A DNA stretch of 64,000 nt from Daphnia carinata (GCF_022539665.2 NC_081334.1:5922424-5986423), one strand, 5' to 3'; shown: positions 19,379-33,500, counted from the stretch's first letter. The notes: generated by a model not told the origin, from the letters alone. Program-made: numbers and translations.

Positions 19379-20956
19379 GTAAGTAGATTTTGGCTTGATT
19401 TTTCTTTACTTCATTTGCAATTTTTACTAGTAAATAAAGAAGTTTAAGGGTAAAAGCTAAACACCTTTATGTACACAAATGCACATGTATAACTTTGTCA
19501 TTTTATAATACTGAAATAATGTGTGATGTCTTACCATATTACTAGTGTGCTTGGTGCAGCAGTGCAAGTAGTTTGTTGCATCAGTGTACAGTCGTACTGG
19601 CATCTAAATAAACATGATCAAAGTTGCTATTTTGCAATTTGAAATTTTTTGAAATTTTTGTAACTTATTGGTGTTTGTCCAACGAAGTTTGAAAAGCTTA
19701 TTGTTTACATTCATATGACTGCTCCTCTTCTATCTACAATATTGTTCGCTTTCCTATTGACATAGTTTTCCTTTAGCCAATTCTCAAACAAAAAATGAGA
19801 CAAATCATGCAGACATTTACCTTTAGCTCTCGCTTGTAAAAAGCACTGGAGCCAATCAGCATAGTTGATCCTGTTCATTTTCTCAGACAATGGGGCAGGT
19901 TATTTCATATGGCTTTCAACAAACAGTGGTTTTTCCACGTTCAGCTCTTTAGTAAAAGGAAAGAAGTATTAATGCAGGGTAGTCATGATTTAAAAAGTTG
20001 TACTTACACATTTTCCTTTTGCATCATTCTTCAGGTTTTCTTCGTTTTCTGGTTAATATAGGTTAAATCTACATTACATACAAATAAATAGTGACAGTTT
20101 GGTTAACTGTCGCGGCACTTATTCCAGTTCATACATGTGCTTAACAAACCGACAACTAAGCAGAAGATTGCAGGTAGCTTGTCCTTTAGTACTGGTACAT
20201 GACCTGTACCCATCACATGGAAATTTGTTTTAAAGAAACGAAGACGGAAGAAACAGTGTAGTTAATTCAAAGTTAACCAAATAGTAAGAAAAGAGCAACG
20301 AGGATGGTAGATATATATAACGGCTTGCCATATCGAGCAGTTTAGTTTCACTTGCAACAAGTTTTTTTTAAGCTTTATCCAGAGACTTCTTGTAGTTTAC
20401 TTTTAGGTACGCTAGATGGCTCGAGCATCTGCGGAATCGGTCGCGCTTAACGTCAACATTGTCAATCATGGTCGTTTCTGCCTTATAAAAAAAATAGTAG
20501 ATCTTCTTCCCACATTAGTAGAAGTTCGCATGTTATCCAACTTTTAAGTATTCTCTGTGAACATGAACCTACTGTGTGAATAGCTTTTTGTGTTTTGGCT
20601 CAAGAGGAACTGTCATTCAATGTGTATCAACTCGCGGGATTTTAAGTCATTTAAGTGCCATTTGGTGCATCCGGTGCACTACAATTTTCAGAACCATTAA
20701 AAATACGAAGGTATTATATTTTTACATATAAATATTTTTTATAGTATTAGAGACTATTGAGTATGCTTGGCCCTTATTTGCACGATAAGGTTTATTATGG
20801 CTAAAACAAATGTCAAATATATTTTCACTATGCAACCAAGTGTGCATACGTAATCAGATGACAGTTGTTTGGCCACAAGTGTTTGTTATCAGTAGGATAT
20901 GTTTTACTGAATATGATTATCATAAAATATCTCTTAAAGTCTGGAACTTCTTTCAG
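19379..20956. other. Probable 5'UTR intron upstream of SLAIN gene
   Basis: AT-rich, no coding frame. It contains a second TATA-like motif at about 20312 with a donor-like TTTTAG|GTACGC at 20406, which could be an alternative first exon. Confidence 0.35.
20312..20406 (+). promoter_or_regulatory. Second TATA-type promoter candidate
   Basis: TATATATAA at about 20312 with a GCAGTTTAG sequence some 27 bp downstream and a donor-like site at 20406. It is weaker than the 19276 candidate and may be fortuitous in AT-rich DNA. Confidence 0.25.
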
Positions 20957-21002
20957 TTCTAGGAAGTTAACTACAAATACATCAAACAGTAGATTTTGCG
21001 AA

Positions 21003-23576
21003 ATGCTCCAGTTAGAGTATTTCTCCCTAATTCCCATCGATGAATTGGAAAACACAGATGAGAACACTTGGTAAATACAAAAAAATATTATTCATAAAAA
21101 TGTCACCAGTTGTTTTATAGTATTTTATTTATTATTGTTGAAACCCATGTTGATGTTTCAAGGTTGTATGTGTTGGAAATCCGTCCACTAAAATTGGCTT
21201 ATAGTCCAACGCCCAGCAATGTCACACAGCCTGGTCTGAATTCAACAATCAATCTGAAAGACAATTCAGAGTGGCTAGATAATCTGAGTCCAGGAGATAT
21301 CCTTCTGCAGGATGTTATAGTTACAGACACAATATCAGAAAGTAAGAGAAACATTTTTTGTTTTTGCAAATTAACTTTTAACTTTACTTATTTATTTCGC
21401 TTTTCGTCTAGACGATCAAACAAAAATCATTGATACTCGAACATTTACACGACCCCGCAAAAACCGATTTTCACCGTCTTTGCTAAAGCCAATTTCCCAG
21501 CAGGATGAGAATTCTCAGTTAAATAGCACATATAATTACAAGACGGGGGATGCTGTCAACAGGGCCGATGTATTGAACGCTACAGTCGTCATCGATGAAC
21601 CAACGAACAACTTTGGTGCTGCAACACAAGGCGAATTAAACGCCACCTTTCCTGTCGAACTGAATGCACCTGCAGAGGAGGAATTGAGTCCTTGCAACAA
21701 CAACGTTTACAACTTGAATAGTACCTTTCCAACGCAACCACCATCTGACCGCAGTTACTCAATCGCGCCTGCCAAAGCGGTCCTAAATGCCACTTATGTA
21801 GAAGAGGTACCTGTTCAAGACCCCATAACATCAGAGTCACGAAACTATTGCCTAGACGAACTTGATGAGCTTAATGAACTCGAAGAGGAAGACCGGTGTG
21901 ATTTTAACGAAGAAGGCTTCCGCAAACCTCTGATGCCTGGTGCTGTGCCAAAAAAACCTTTAATTCGAACTTCAACATGGAATCACGAAGTGCCCTCGCC
22001 CAAGAAAGAAATCACACCTCCGTCATCTAAAATCACCCCTCCCTCTTCCAAGATTACCCCTCCTGCTACCAATGGGCTTAAAGATATCGAAAAAATGGCC
22101 AAGCTACAGGAAGACAGTAATTTGAGCACTAGCAATCACGTCTTAATTCAGCATTTAATTACATTTATCTTCTATAGTTTTGGCTCAAACGTCTACACCG
22201 ATGGGTCAACGCCGTTTTAGTGGTAAAACAATCGGTTCACATTCCATTGATGTTCAAGGTTTATTCCTTTGTTTTCATTAGCATTTCCGCGACCAGCTGA
22301 GGTGGATCATCATTTAGGGTCACCCATTGTCAGCTTGGCAGAGGGCATTGCCAATTTCGGCCCACCCCATCCACTGAGGGAGTCTATTATCGAGAATGCC
22401 AATTTAGAGTTGACATTGGACAATTCCAATAATCGAACACGAGGTGATTACTTTGCTCCGTTTAAATATATAACTGCTCTTGGCTTTATTTAATTTTTGC
22501 CTGGTGAATTCTAGAGATCAAGGGCATCTAACTTTCGACAAATCTCAAAATTCGGTGGAGAACCAATCCGAATCGCCCACCAGTCCGGCAAGCAGTCCGT
22601 ACAGCTCGCAGTCACTGGATAGCGAAACGGGTGGTAAATTCAATTCATTTTAACGTTCAAGTTGACAACAGTTCACTAGCTTTCTAATATATTTTTCTTA
22701 GGTACGACGTCGGCGCGAGAAATGATTCGACGAAGTATGCCCAACTTGAACAATCAATCCCGAATGCGCTTGCCTCAACCCTCGTCTGGGAATCTGAACC
22801 GGCAGCACGGAAGCGATTCCGGATTAAGGCCTCCTTCAATGAATAATGTGGTCCGACCGCCTATGCAGAACGGTTCGGCTCTCGGTCTGGTGAGACCACA
22901 ATTTAAAGTGCCTCAACCACCGCTACCCGTCGAAACGACTTTGAATGCCACCAGAGGGACAGCGCCAACTCAACCGGTTAGGTCCAGCCAATTGGTAAAA
23001 GAGACACATGAAACAAGATATAAAAGAAGTTTAATGACCTTTTTTTTAATATAATAAAACAACGATGAAGCAGCAACCAAGACTGTCGGGATTAGCCCCT
23101 CCGGCGCGCGGCAGTCTTCTCCCCAATGCGGCATCAAAGTTGAAACCCCTTCAATTAGTGGCTCCGCGGGCGAGTGCTGCTGCTGCTTTGCCGGTCAAAG
23201 CTGCTGTCATCCCAGCGGCGAAGGCGTCTAACGACGAGCTTAACTCTACGGTCATCATGGAGAAACCGTCGGTGCTGGCCGCCGCCCCTGTCCATTCAGG
23301 CATTCCGCGCCCTTCCATGTCGAAAATTCCTATGCCGCGAACGATGAAGTAAGTCCTTTTTTTTTAATTTTCAAGCTTTTCTTTATTTTAAGACCACGCC
23401 CTTGATAGTCTTTCGGAAGTGACAACCTTTGCACTTTTTTTTTCTCCCACATTAACTTCTATCGAAAAAGAAAAAAGAATCAATCGATAAAAGTTGACCT
23501 TTGCATGTTATGTTCCATGTTTAGGTCTTCCATTCCGATGCCGGCTTCTAACCGGCCACGCGCGCCACCTCAGTGA
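21003..23576 (+). CDS. slain: SLAIN-family microtubule plus-end protein
   Basis: SLAIN proteins (Sentin in flies) bind EB1 and XMAP215-type polymerases and promote microtubule growth at plus ends. Exons are 21003-21070, 21163-21341, 21412-22116, 22178-22222, 22282-22443, 22517-22633, 22702-22994, 23071-23348 and 23525-23576, giving 632 residues. Eight introns of 59-176 nt all keep frame. Family hallmarks are an acidic DELEN..ENTWLY block at residues 14-25 (cf. DELERL..ESWLY), RRSMPNL at about 435-441, and a C-terminal tail with three SxIP-type EB1-binding motifs (SGIPRPS, SKIPMP, SSIPMP, residues about 599-622). The start ATG has G at -3. Oddities are at least eight LN[AS]T repeats and a triple ITPPSSK-type repeat before residue 310. 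The rest is low-complexity, so orthology rests on short motifs and their order. Confidence 0.75.
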
Positions 23577-24304
23577 CATCCCACCTAACCCACCATTATT
23601 TTTCAAAACTATTTGGTTTTCTCTTTCACTTAAAAGAGACATGCACTCATATTAGATTCTAAAATGAAGTTTATATGTCTTGAGACTGAGGATTCGTATC
23701 ATTCAACATGTTGGGTGTGTGTAAGTGTGTTGCGAAACACGCGCCGTGCTAGAACAGATAAGGTAAAAACGAGTGTGCCTTAACATCTTCAATTGATAGA
23801 ACCCTCTCTCTTCTAGTAATATGTTTTTCAACTCCAGCTTACTCTTGTTTTTAAAAAATAATGCTTCTGTTCATAATTTCGTTTATATTCCATAAGTATT
23901 TCTTGTCTTTCTCTCTTTTCCTGTGGTGAGAACAAAAAGAAAAAGATCCATTTCGTTTTTTTTTTTTAAATGGAAAAAGAACCCGGCAAAAGTTAAAATT
24001 GATCTCGCGTCAATGTGTGAAGTGCATCTGGTGACACTTTTTTGTTGAACCGCGAGATGGGCCTTGAGGCTTCATTTTTTTGGAACGCAACAGCACACCA
24101 CCAATAAGCACGACAAAAAGCCGATGGAAACGAACAGCAAATGTCTCTGTCTCCCCTTTTCTCTTTCCATGTTTACAGCTTCGAAATATGCTGTGATACG
24201 TTTTTTCTTTTTTCATGGCTCTTAACGTTTCTCTCTCCTTGCGTTTATTTTTGGGGATTTTTTCTGGGAGGGACTGCCCTGTGCGTGACACCATCGCTTA
24301 AGAA
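23577..24304. other. 3' flank of SLAIN gene
   Basis: Presumed 3'UTR and downstream DNA. No canonical AATAAA on the plus strand was found near the stop, and no coding frame was seen. Confidence 0.4.
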
Positions 24305-24580
24305 GATATAAAAGAGGCAGTCCATGGCCGCTTTTGTTGCCCAATTCACTGGCTCACTTCGTTGCAGCCATTTTTTATCGACAAACGTGAAAAGGAAAAA
24401 AAAAGAGCTGCGTGAAAGAGAAAAGAAATGTAACCTTCTTCTTCTTCGTTTTTTCTTTCTTTCGTTGTATAAAAAAAAAACTTGCTCGTATTTTCTTTTT
24501 AAAAAAAAAGAGATATTGAATTCTTTGAAAGAAGTTGGAAAAAACGAAGGATGAAATACACTTGCTTTTGGTTGGCTGTG
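24305..24580 (+). promoter_or_regulatory. TATA promoter candidate with possible orphan first coding exon
   Basis: TATAAA at 24305-24310 precedes a TTCACT initiator-like site (about 24343). The transcript would reach an ATG at 24551 opening MKYTCFWLAV, then a perfect donor GTAAGT at 24581. A ten-residue, hydrophobic first exon ending in phase 0 is typical of secreted arthropod proteins whose signal peptide is split. I found no in-frame second exon. Joining it to the 41816 exon of the cadherin gives an early stop, so it is at most a UTR exon there. Confidence 0.3.
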
Positions 24581-27500
24581 GTAAGTTTGTGCGTGTGTAA
24601 TAGTTTTCACGTTTCATGTCGGCTAACGATAAAACGTCGACTCTTTAAGAATTACGAAAGAGGAGGAAAGTAATGATAAGGATTAGTAGAAGATCGTCGT
24701 CGCCGATTTATGGCGTCCTTTCTTTTTGCCAGATCGAATGTTCTTATCGTTTTTTTTTTAACCCGCCGTCTCCTATTCGGGACTGGTTGACTAGACTTTA
24801 CGATTGCGGCAGTTGCCACGCAAGACCATTGTTCTTCGTCTCGTGTTCACCTCGTCTGCCCCATCCAGATCGATCACGTTCAAGTACGGAAATATTCGAG
24901 AGCATTACATCATTCAGTGGCCGTGATGAACTAGTTGGCCTTCCGTTCTGGCATTTCGAAAAATTGCGCTCGATTTCAACGTTGAAAATAGATCGAAATG
25001 ACAGGATCGGAATGACTGATTTCAAACCCACTTGTTGAGAATTTTTCTATTGATGGGATTGCTTTAAATTTTCTTAGCTTTTTTCCTGGCATATTTAAAA
25101 GAAAAACACTTTCTTTAAAAACAATAGAACCCGAAACGTTGTAATTGTTTTGTTATCGACGTGTGTAATCCGAAGAATCAACAAACGCAAAACACGTCGT
25201 TTTTCGTGTTGGGGCTGCCTCCGGTTGCATCACAAAGACACACTTAAAAGCTCACAAATATTTAAGGAACACAAGGCAAAAAAAAAAAGGGAATAGTCAG
25301 CTGGATGATGTACAATGCTGTGTCGACTGTAGCGATAAAAAAGAAAAGGGAAATCTGCTGCCTGTATCATAGGTTTTAAGAAGAAAGAGGCTAGTAGTAT
25401 GTAGTAGTATCCATAATTCATGTTCCGCAGTGACTTGAAGTCACGTTTCCCGCGTTCGAGGCGGGTGGCGATGGAGTCCGCATGCTGTCATCATTTCATA
25501 CGAAAGCCGAGCTGTTCCACGTATGTTTAATTTATACTAAAAAAATATTCCTTCTATATGTGAACATTTATTTAAAAATATTTTGATGTAGGGAAGAACA
25601 GATGATCACGCTGTGGCGCAAAGGAAACTCACGGTTGATTTATCATCCACGTGAAGAGGAAGAAGAAAAAGGCAAACATGAAAATGCGACGCCAGGATAA
25701 AAGAAGAAAAATAAAACGGAACCTCTTCGAACTCTTGTCACGCTCGACGAACGGTTCGTATAATACGATGCTTGTATTTATATACGTACACACGCGGCTG
25801 TGTTTAAGTTGGACGTCTTAATAGCAGCATCCATTTCTATAATCCCGTATGTTTGTTTGTGTGAAAGTCGTATTTTTTTAAATATTTTCGTGTTTTCTCC
25901 GGTCAACACACGTCTCGACTGTGACCAGTCCCGCGTGAAATATGGCGGAACACGCCCCGTTCTATCAAATTCTGAAAGTTTTTATTCGCCCTCTCCCCGT
26001 TTTTTGCCCTTTAGTAAAGAATTAAAAATGTTCTTTTCTTCGATTCGACTCGACTGTAAAAATCTTGTAAAAGAATTAGACGCTTTCCATTGGTAAAAAT
26101 TAATGGCTCGGAATGCGACACATGGACCTCCCTTCTCTCTTTTCATTATGGACTTGCTACTGCTGCGTATAAACTATGTTACAGTTGCGTTAACGGTCTG
26201 TTCACGATTCAGTCACGCAGTGAAAAAAGAGCTCAAGGAGGTAAATAAGGCAACTCCGCCCTTTCCCCTATTTACTTCGGGTCGTTACTCAATGCAAAAT
26301 AACATTTTCAGCCTGACCCCCCCTCACTTTTTACCAATTTTACTCTTGACGTCTTGTATGAGCTGATACAGCAGTAACTTACACAACAACCGAGATTTCT
26401 TTTTTTTTTGTTTATTAAAATAAAATTTAAAAAAAAATGATTGTGCCAGACAAATATGGTTTCCAATTGGATCCGATCACGATGTAGACGAAATTCTTGT
26501 CGTCTGCTAGTTAGAACATTTGATAACCCCACCGTGGTGGACCTACATCGACGTCCAGTTTTCGTTACTTCACCGTCATTTCTCTGAATGTAATTGTTAC
26601 CATACAGACGATATGATATCTTTCTGTAGACTGTGCAGCGGCGTCGTGTTATACGTATGTGATTACTCAATGGAGACGTTTTTCAGCAGACGATAGTGGC
26701 ACTTGTCGCAATGACAGTTCAGGCATGTGTGTGTGTTGTGTGTGAACACTGTGGAATTTCATTCTTTTTTTTTACGTTCTATCATGTGGCATGATAAGAA
26801 CGAAAATGGATTGTGATGACATGACAACTTGAGCAGAAATAGAATTTCCGTTTTGACATATATCGGAGTTATAAATAAAGAAGGGACATTTCTTTTTTTC
26901 TTGTGGAATTGTTTTAGAGGAACAGAAACGAAACAAAAGTGTCACGAAAATCCATGACGACCGTCTGCTTATCACATTGTTGACATCATTGATCGTTCCT
27001 CATCAGTCACGCGTTTCGTGGAGATAAGGTAAGAAAAAAAAGAAAACATTTTGATGATTTCGTAGAAATCATTTTCGGAATGTTGGTATCCATTGATTCG
27101 GCTGACCGACTTAGATTTTAGATTTTTTATTGCCAAGGCTAATAGGTCACACCTTTTCTTTAAGTCCCTTTTGCTCCCCCTGTCCCCTGTTACCTTACAT
27201 AATTTTAAGGTGAGTTGGCGAAACAAAACCGTAGTTACCATCCCTTCATTTTCTACGGGAGGATCTTTTTTTTTTTTTTAACCAAAAAAAAATGCCTTTC
27301 CTTTTTTGGAGGGTTCGAACCACATGGTACATAGGAATACATGAATAGGTTATTGCTTGTGGGATATATTTCAACTGACCTCAACCCCCCTCTTTATTCT
27401 CTTTTCAAAGTCTGTATGATACGTCTTAAAAAATAAAGGTAGAAACCTTCTACGTACAAATACAGTCAGATGGGCAGTAAGAAAAAAAAAGATGTGTCGT

Positions 27501-30500
27501 AAAATAGAAAATAAAAACAGGTATGCGTTGGTTGACTGTTCGATGTGCAACGATCATCACAAATTTCGCCCCTTAAAAGCCGCTTTTGTCTCCTTTTTTC
27601 TCTCATTGCTTTATCATGTAAATTTGGTCATTATTTCTTATCGTGTCGTATGTCCCAAGATTCTTCAATTGATCAACGTAGGTGACTGGTTTCCTCAGAC
27701 AGGGCCGTCGTGCTGATAAAATAGAAAAAAGGCAAACAATGTAGACGTAATAATAAGCTTAGACGACCCGTTCATTGTGCCTCGTCTAACCATAACAACG
27801 AATTAGCGCATAATTGTTAATCCAACTTTTATTCAATCCGACTGTGCTGAACATTTTCTTTTTTATATAACCGGACAGACCACTCCCAACGATTTAAAAG
27901 TTTATCAATTATTATTAAGACACTTAAGGAAAAAAAAAAGAGGGTTGTGCACCTTTTAAACTTGTCTTTTGTCATCGCTAACAGCAGCTGTCTCTTTAAA
28001 TTCACAACTGGCGTGATGGCCAAGATGGAAAGTTCTTTTCCTGTTGGAATCATTTTTGTTCCCGTCCAATAGTTTTCCTATTGTTAATCGTTGCGTTATT
28101 CTCACCTGAAAAGCTTTTAGCGACCCGGTTTCGGTTCAACGCCGTCGCCATCAACTGGCTCATTTGATATATAATGGAACCCCCAAAAAAAAATCTAATT
28201 GAAAATTAGTTTTTAAAGAGCTGCAGCAATGAGAAAAAAAAACCGCCCAATAGAAAAGCAAGAAAACATTTAGAGCGCGTCTGTCGACCGGTTATAATGA
28301 ACGAAAAGAGACACGAAAATGCTTTGCCTGGATTTGTTTAGAAAATACTTCAATCTGTTGTCAACGTGTCGACTTTTCTATGCAAGCAGAGAGCTTCTTT
28401 CAAAAGTGTTATTTAAAAAATCCCGCTGCGGATTGGAGGGCGCGATAAGCTATTAAAAAAATATACAAGCTTACACAAAGAGAGAGAGAGAGAAGTCAAA
28501 AGAATGTCGCAACTTGCTGATGGACTACTTTCTTCACCGTACGGGTGACAATTTTATTGTTCAACGGGAAAGTCGGCATTGCTCTATGTAGATAGTTTTT
28601 AGATTGGCAGTACTTTAATGTTTGTTGTCGTCGTTTGTTGTTGTGACGACCAGTACCCCTTTTTTTGTTGTTGTTTTTATTTGAAATCGAGGCCAATCAT
28701 CATAGGGGACCCAGACATTATTTAGTGGGATATAGTTGAGAGTTAACAATGAGAGTCACGGTGGCATTTTAAGACAGTCATGATGTCCCTGAGAAAATGA
28801 GCTCACTAGTAAAAATGGAAACACAAAGAAAACGTTAAAAAAAAATGTTTCAAAATGAACATTCGACATGTCTTCTTTTTTCTTATCTCTGTTGTGTTAT
28901 GCAAGATTGCGCACGCAAAATTTAATTCTTTCGTAAGCGACGCCATGGAGTATAAGTTTCACCAGTCAATTTTTATGGTAGGAAGTAACGCTGTGATTGC
29001 CCTTTTTTAAATCCAACTCGAATTTTTTTATTTATTTTACAACATTAGAACTTGGTCGTTTTAATCTTATTGTGTTTTACAACCTTTCTATTGTGATGAC
29101 AGTTCCAGTGTTGTTTCAATGTCAAACTGGCGATTGCCCTCCCTGTTACTTGGGAACTTCCTCTGCCCTCATACCTTATTGTCAAAAAGCGGCACTAAAA
29201 CATGTCGCATCGTTGAGTATTTCTTTTTTTTTTTCGTTCAATCCGGGAGATATCGCGCTGACATGTCATCGTGCAAGAATATGAGCATAAATGCTCCACT
29301 CGTTTGATCGATCGAATCGATCTCATTACAAGCCAACTTTCAGATTATATTCCAACCTTTAGCAAGTTTGTAGACAATAGCAAAGTGCTTTTTCCTGTTC
29401 CCCCCCATTTGAAATAAAAATAACAGCTCGTCAGGATGAACGAGAATTTTAGAATCTCTTTATGACGCTCTTACGTTTCGGTTGGTTTAAAAAGATTTGA
29501 TGGATCGCAATCAATCGGTACACTTTATATTATGCAAATCTATTTGATACATTTTATCGATAATTATTGGCTTTTTGTGTGTGTGCGTGTGTGTGCAATT
29601 GGAGTTGTTCTACACGAGATAAGTTAAATATATTCGAGTTGATTTTGGGCAATGGAGTAAAGTCGAAAGAATAAAAGACCGTCGCCATTTCTTTTGATAA
29701 TAGATTGAGAGAAAAAAAAATACAACGGTGTTTATATGTAAGTCGCTGTGAGGTAGAACGGGAGAAAACTCGGTCGTGACGACAGTCATCGTGATAAATT
29801 GGTTCGACGCTTTGGCGTGTGTTTTTTTTTTTTTTTTTGCTTCTTGTCTTCTTGAAGGAACTGGTTCGTTTTGATTTGCAACATGTTTTTATTGAGTTGA
29901 CAATGTTTACGTTAAGAGGAATGCAGCAGAGACAGTAGGTACGGTGAAAATTGCTGTCTGACATGAAAATTGAAAGTTTTTATCGCACTCTTGGTCAGGA
30001 GTAACGCAATGAAAGTGACATAGATTTCCCCTCTACCTCCTTTTTTTCTCTCTCAATTTGAATTTGCACAATCATGCTTTCAGTTGTAGTTAAGGCTTTC
30101 TTGCAGTCAGTCTTTAATCTAATTGTGGGATTTTTTTTTTACCGTTGTGTTGTTGCAACTATGACGGAATTTTTACAATGGGCTGATTGAGAACGTCGTC
30201 GTGTTCCGGGAAAACTTACTCAACGGAAACACGTGCATGTCATTGAATCAGCCAATTTCCTTTTTTTTGTTCTTTTATTATTATGATTATTTCCTTTTAT
30301 TCATATTAAAATAATAACTACAAAAGTAACCTACAACAACGCAGCCATAAACCTCTTTTTTTTGCACAAAATTCGCCGTTCAGGCCGCTAACGATAGATG
30401 GCTCTACTGCTTCCACCCCGTCCTTAACTAATAAAATTTAAGAGCTGAGCTGCCATTTTTATTTTCGATTGGCGCCATAGTATAGGTCTCCCTTTCCCCT

Positions 30501-33500
30501 CTTTATTCATTGCTGCCGGGTAAGAGGAGGGGAGAGAAAAAAAGCAAGTTTCCTAACAAAGCCCGCGCCAAAGTCTGGATTTCGTAGCCTCCCCCTAGTC
30601 AGTGGACGCTTGGCACTCGTGGCGCGCGTTCGTGTGCATGTGGCTCTGTGTGTTTTTGTGCGTGCATCGTGTTCCCCCCCCCTCTTCTCTTGATTGAACG
30701 CACCGAAAACTGTTTGTCCCAACATTTTTTTTTTTTTTCAGATTCATCATCTTTCGGTTTTTGTTTTCGTTTAAATGTTTAAAAAACGGGGGGGACGCTA
30801 ACATATAATCGTGTGGTGTGCGATCATCGATGTGGGCAAACGCTGAAATTTGAAGAGAACAAGGATTATTCATTTGGTTCCGAAAAAAACGAAATAGAGA
30901 AAGGACAAGTTAACTATTTTCTTCAAGCCAAAAATCCAACAATACAACAACAAAAAACGGAGAATCAGGTTAGTTTTCTTGGACTCGACTCAACTTTTTT
31001 TGTCTGTTTCCCCCCATTTTTTTTTGTTCGGTGTTCTCTCCTCGTGGAAGGCGTCAAAAACGAAGACTGGTTTTTTTTTTCTATTTCGTTCGCTTCTCTA
31101 GAACTCGTTGATTTTTGCCCATTTGGTTAGCAACACGTGTCGAATCTCGTTGTTTAAAGTGCCCTAAAGTTCCAAACAAAAAAAGGTCGATGCTGTTTCA
31201 TTTCAACGTGTTGCTCGAAATAGGTTTCGATTATTTGTCCTTTTCGCTGACCGTGTGCGTTTTCGATGGCCACGAGGAAGCCCTCGCTCACCTCCTGCGG
31301 GTTTATTTAATTCCCTTCTTTCCTGGTTTTCGTCTTTCATATTCTTACCTACACACACACATGTTTTTGATATGAATATATCTGGCACGAATTTGCATAA
31401 TAAGATACAGCAAGGTCTGTTTACCTTTGTGACACACACTTCAGACGCCGCCTAGCGGAACGGAATCTTTCCCATTGTTGTTTTCATTGTTCGATAGGCA
31501 TTTTTAAAAAAAATAATTCTCTTGCAACAAATTGTTGTTTTCCTTGAGACGCTTCCCGTCATTAATTTCCCTCCCCCCCCCCCCTCCCAAAAGATGCATC
31601 AAGTGCCCGACTTGTTGGCCGGCGTTTGTTTGCCGGCAATGCGCAACCAATCAGGATAGAACTGGACTTTAAAATTTTTAATGTTTTTTTGGTAATCAAT
31701 TCTACAAACAAGTGGACGCACTTTGAACAGTGTTGAACAAGCTGACGTCATTCAGTATGCAAAAGACTTCATTTTTTTCGTATAATTGTGAAAGTTTCCT
31801 CTTTTTTTTTCTCGTTGACGAAACCTTGTTTCGCTTTCGCGGTGGGGATCAAGGATTTTTCTCACTCTCCTTTGTTTCTCCATTTTTCGTGTTTATCATT
31901 AAAAACAAAAATAACACACGAGGGGTGCCAGTCACCCATTTCACGCCCGACGTCTTTTCCAGGACATACCGGTAACCCCTAGCCTCTCTTCCCTTTTTTC
32001 TTTTTATTAAGAAATCCATCTCATTAATGAAAATTGGAAATTGAAAATCTCGTGTCGTCTGAAGCCAGTAGCGACTCGATTGAATTGTCTGAAATTTGTC
32101 TATTATCGTGATTGAAATAAGTAATTCGTTTTGACGCATACACACACACACAATCTAATTATTATTCGACTCGGGAACAAAAAAAAAAAGACGGCAAACA
32201 CATTTTCTTTTTCTTTAAAAATGAGCTTTACCTTGGACTATTCTCGTTTCGGGAAAAAAAAATGGGTGGAGAATGTGAAAATCGCATTGGGCAGCACTAA
32301 AAAAATGCATGCGGATAAAAACATGACGATAATGCTGTTATTAGCTTGAAAGCTTCTTCTTCCACATTGCCGTCTGTCGCTAATGGATCAACTGCGTATA
32401 CACACACATACAAAAAGAGGATATTACACGAATGACTCATCCTGTCAAAAATTATAGAAAAAAAAAAAGAAGAAGGAAATTGGTCAATTAGGAAACGGGG
32501 AAGGGCAGTAACAAGTGTACGCGTTGAAAAAACATGACCGACCGTTAGCAAAAAAAAATTCTTCTCGATGTGGCGCGCGTGCGAAACATCACGCTCAGGT
32601 GTTTTGGTAGTACGATACTCGTTTTTTTTTTTTTTCTTAAAAATTGAGAATTCAATTTTTAATTTTTTGTGGGGGGGGGGGAATGAATTTTAAAACAGTT
32701 TTCTTCTGGGGGTTGTGGACAGGGAATAGGAAACGGTAGGCCGCTTTTGTGACGCGTGTTTCTATACCGAGTTGCGACTCTCCCCATGGCATACATCTCC
32801 TTCTTTCTCTGGGTTAAATGATAACAAAAGATGGTGGTCGTATGGGGAACAAAAAAAAAATTATAAGAAAAAAAAAAATTGGGGAGGGACGAAGACCTCC
32901 ATTTGGTTTGGTTCCCATCGACCGTGAAACGAGAAATCTACGTTTCCCTTTTTTTTTATTTTCACATTTTTTTTTGAGGGTCTCTTTCTCCCCCTTTTTA
33001 AAAAAAAACATATTTGGAGAAAAAGAGGATGAGTATCAAACGCCACGTGTTTGAAGCAGCCCAACAAATTCAACAAAAGTCCCGGCTGACTGAGTGACTA
33101 ACTGACAGGCAGACAGATTGGAGAATTTTTTTTTTTGTTTTGTTTTAAAGAATTTATTTTAATTAAATTTAAAACGTATCTTGGGTAAGGGGAGTAAAGG
33201 CTCTTGTAAATTTTGACGGATATGGCACCTCGAACTTCTCATTAGCAACAGGTCGTTCAGTCTGCACATGTCGCCCTAGTGCATAGTCAACAACACGCGA
33301 CTGTTTGGTGAGGTCGTTTTTTTTTTCTTTCTCATCTTTCAAAAACGGATACTCGAAAAGTCTTTGTGTTTTTCTCAATTGTGTGGCCAAGTGTTTCTAT
33401 TTTTCCTACTCGAATGTCTCCATCGTATCAATCCAATTTCCTCCCCTTAAAAATCAAAAGATATTGAGATGTTTATGGCTTATTTTTCAAGAAAAAATAG

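Noticed and set aside
22223-22281. Longer SLAIN exon 4 ending at 22258
   Set aside because: It would leave a 23-nt intron, too short to splice. The donor at 22222 gives a 59-nt intron in the same frame.
24673-25038. 121-codon plus-strand open frame
   Set aside because: It has no recognisable family or splice context and is out of step with the candidate first exon upstream.
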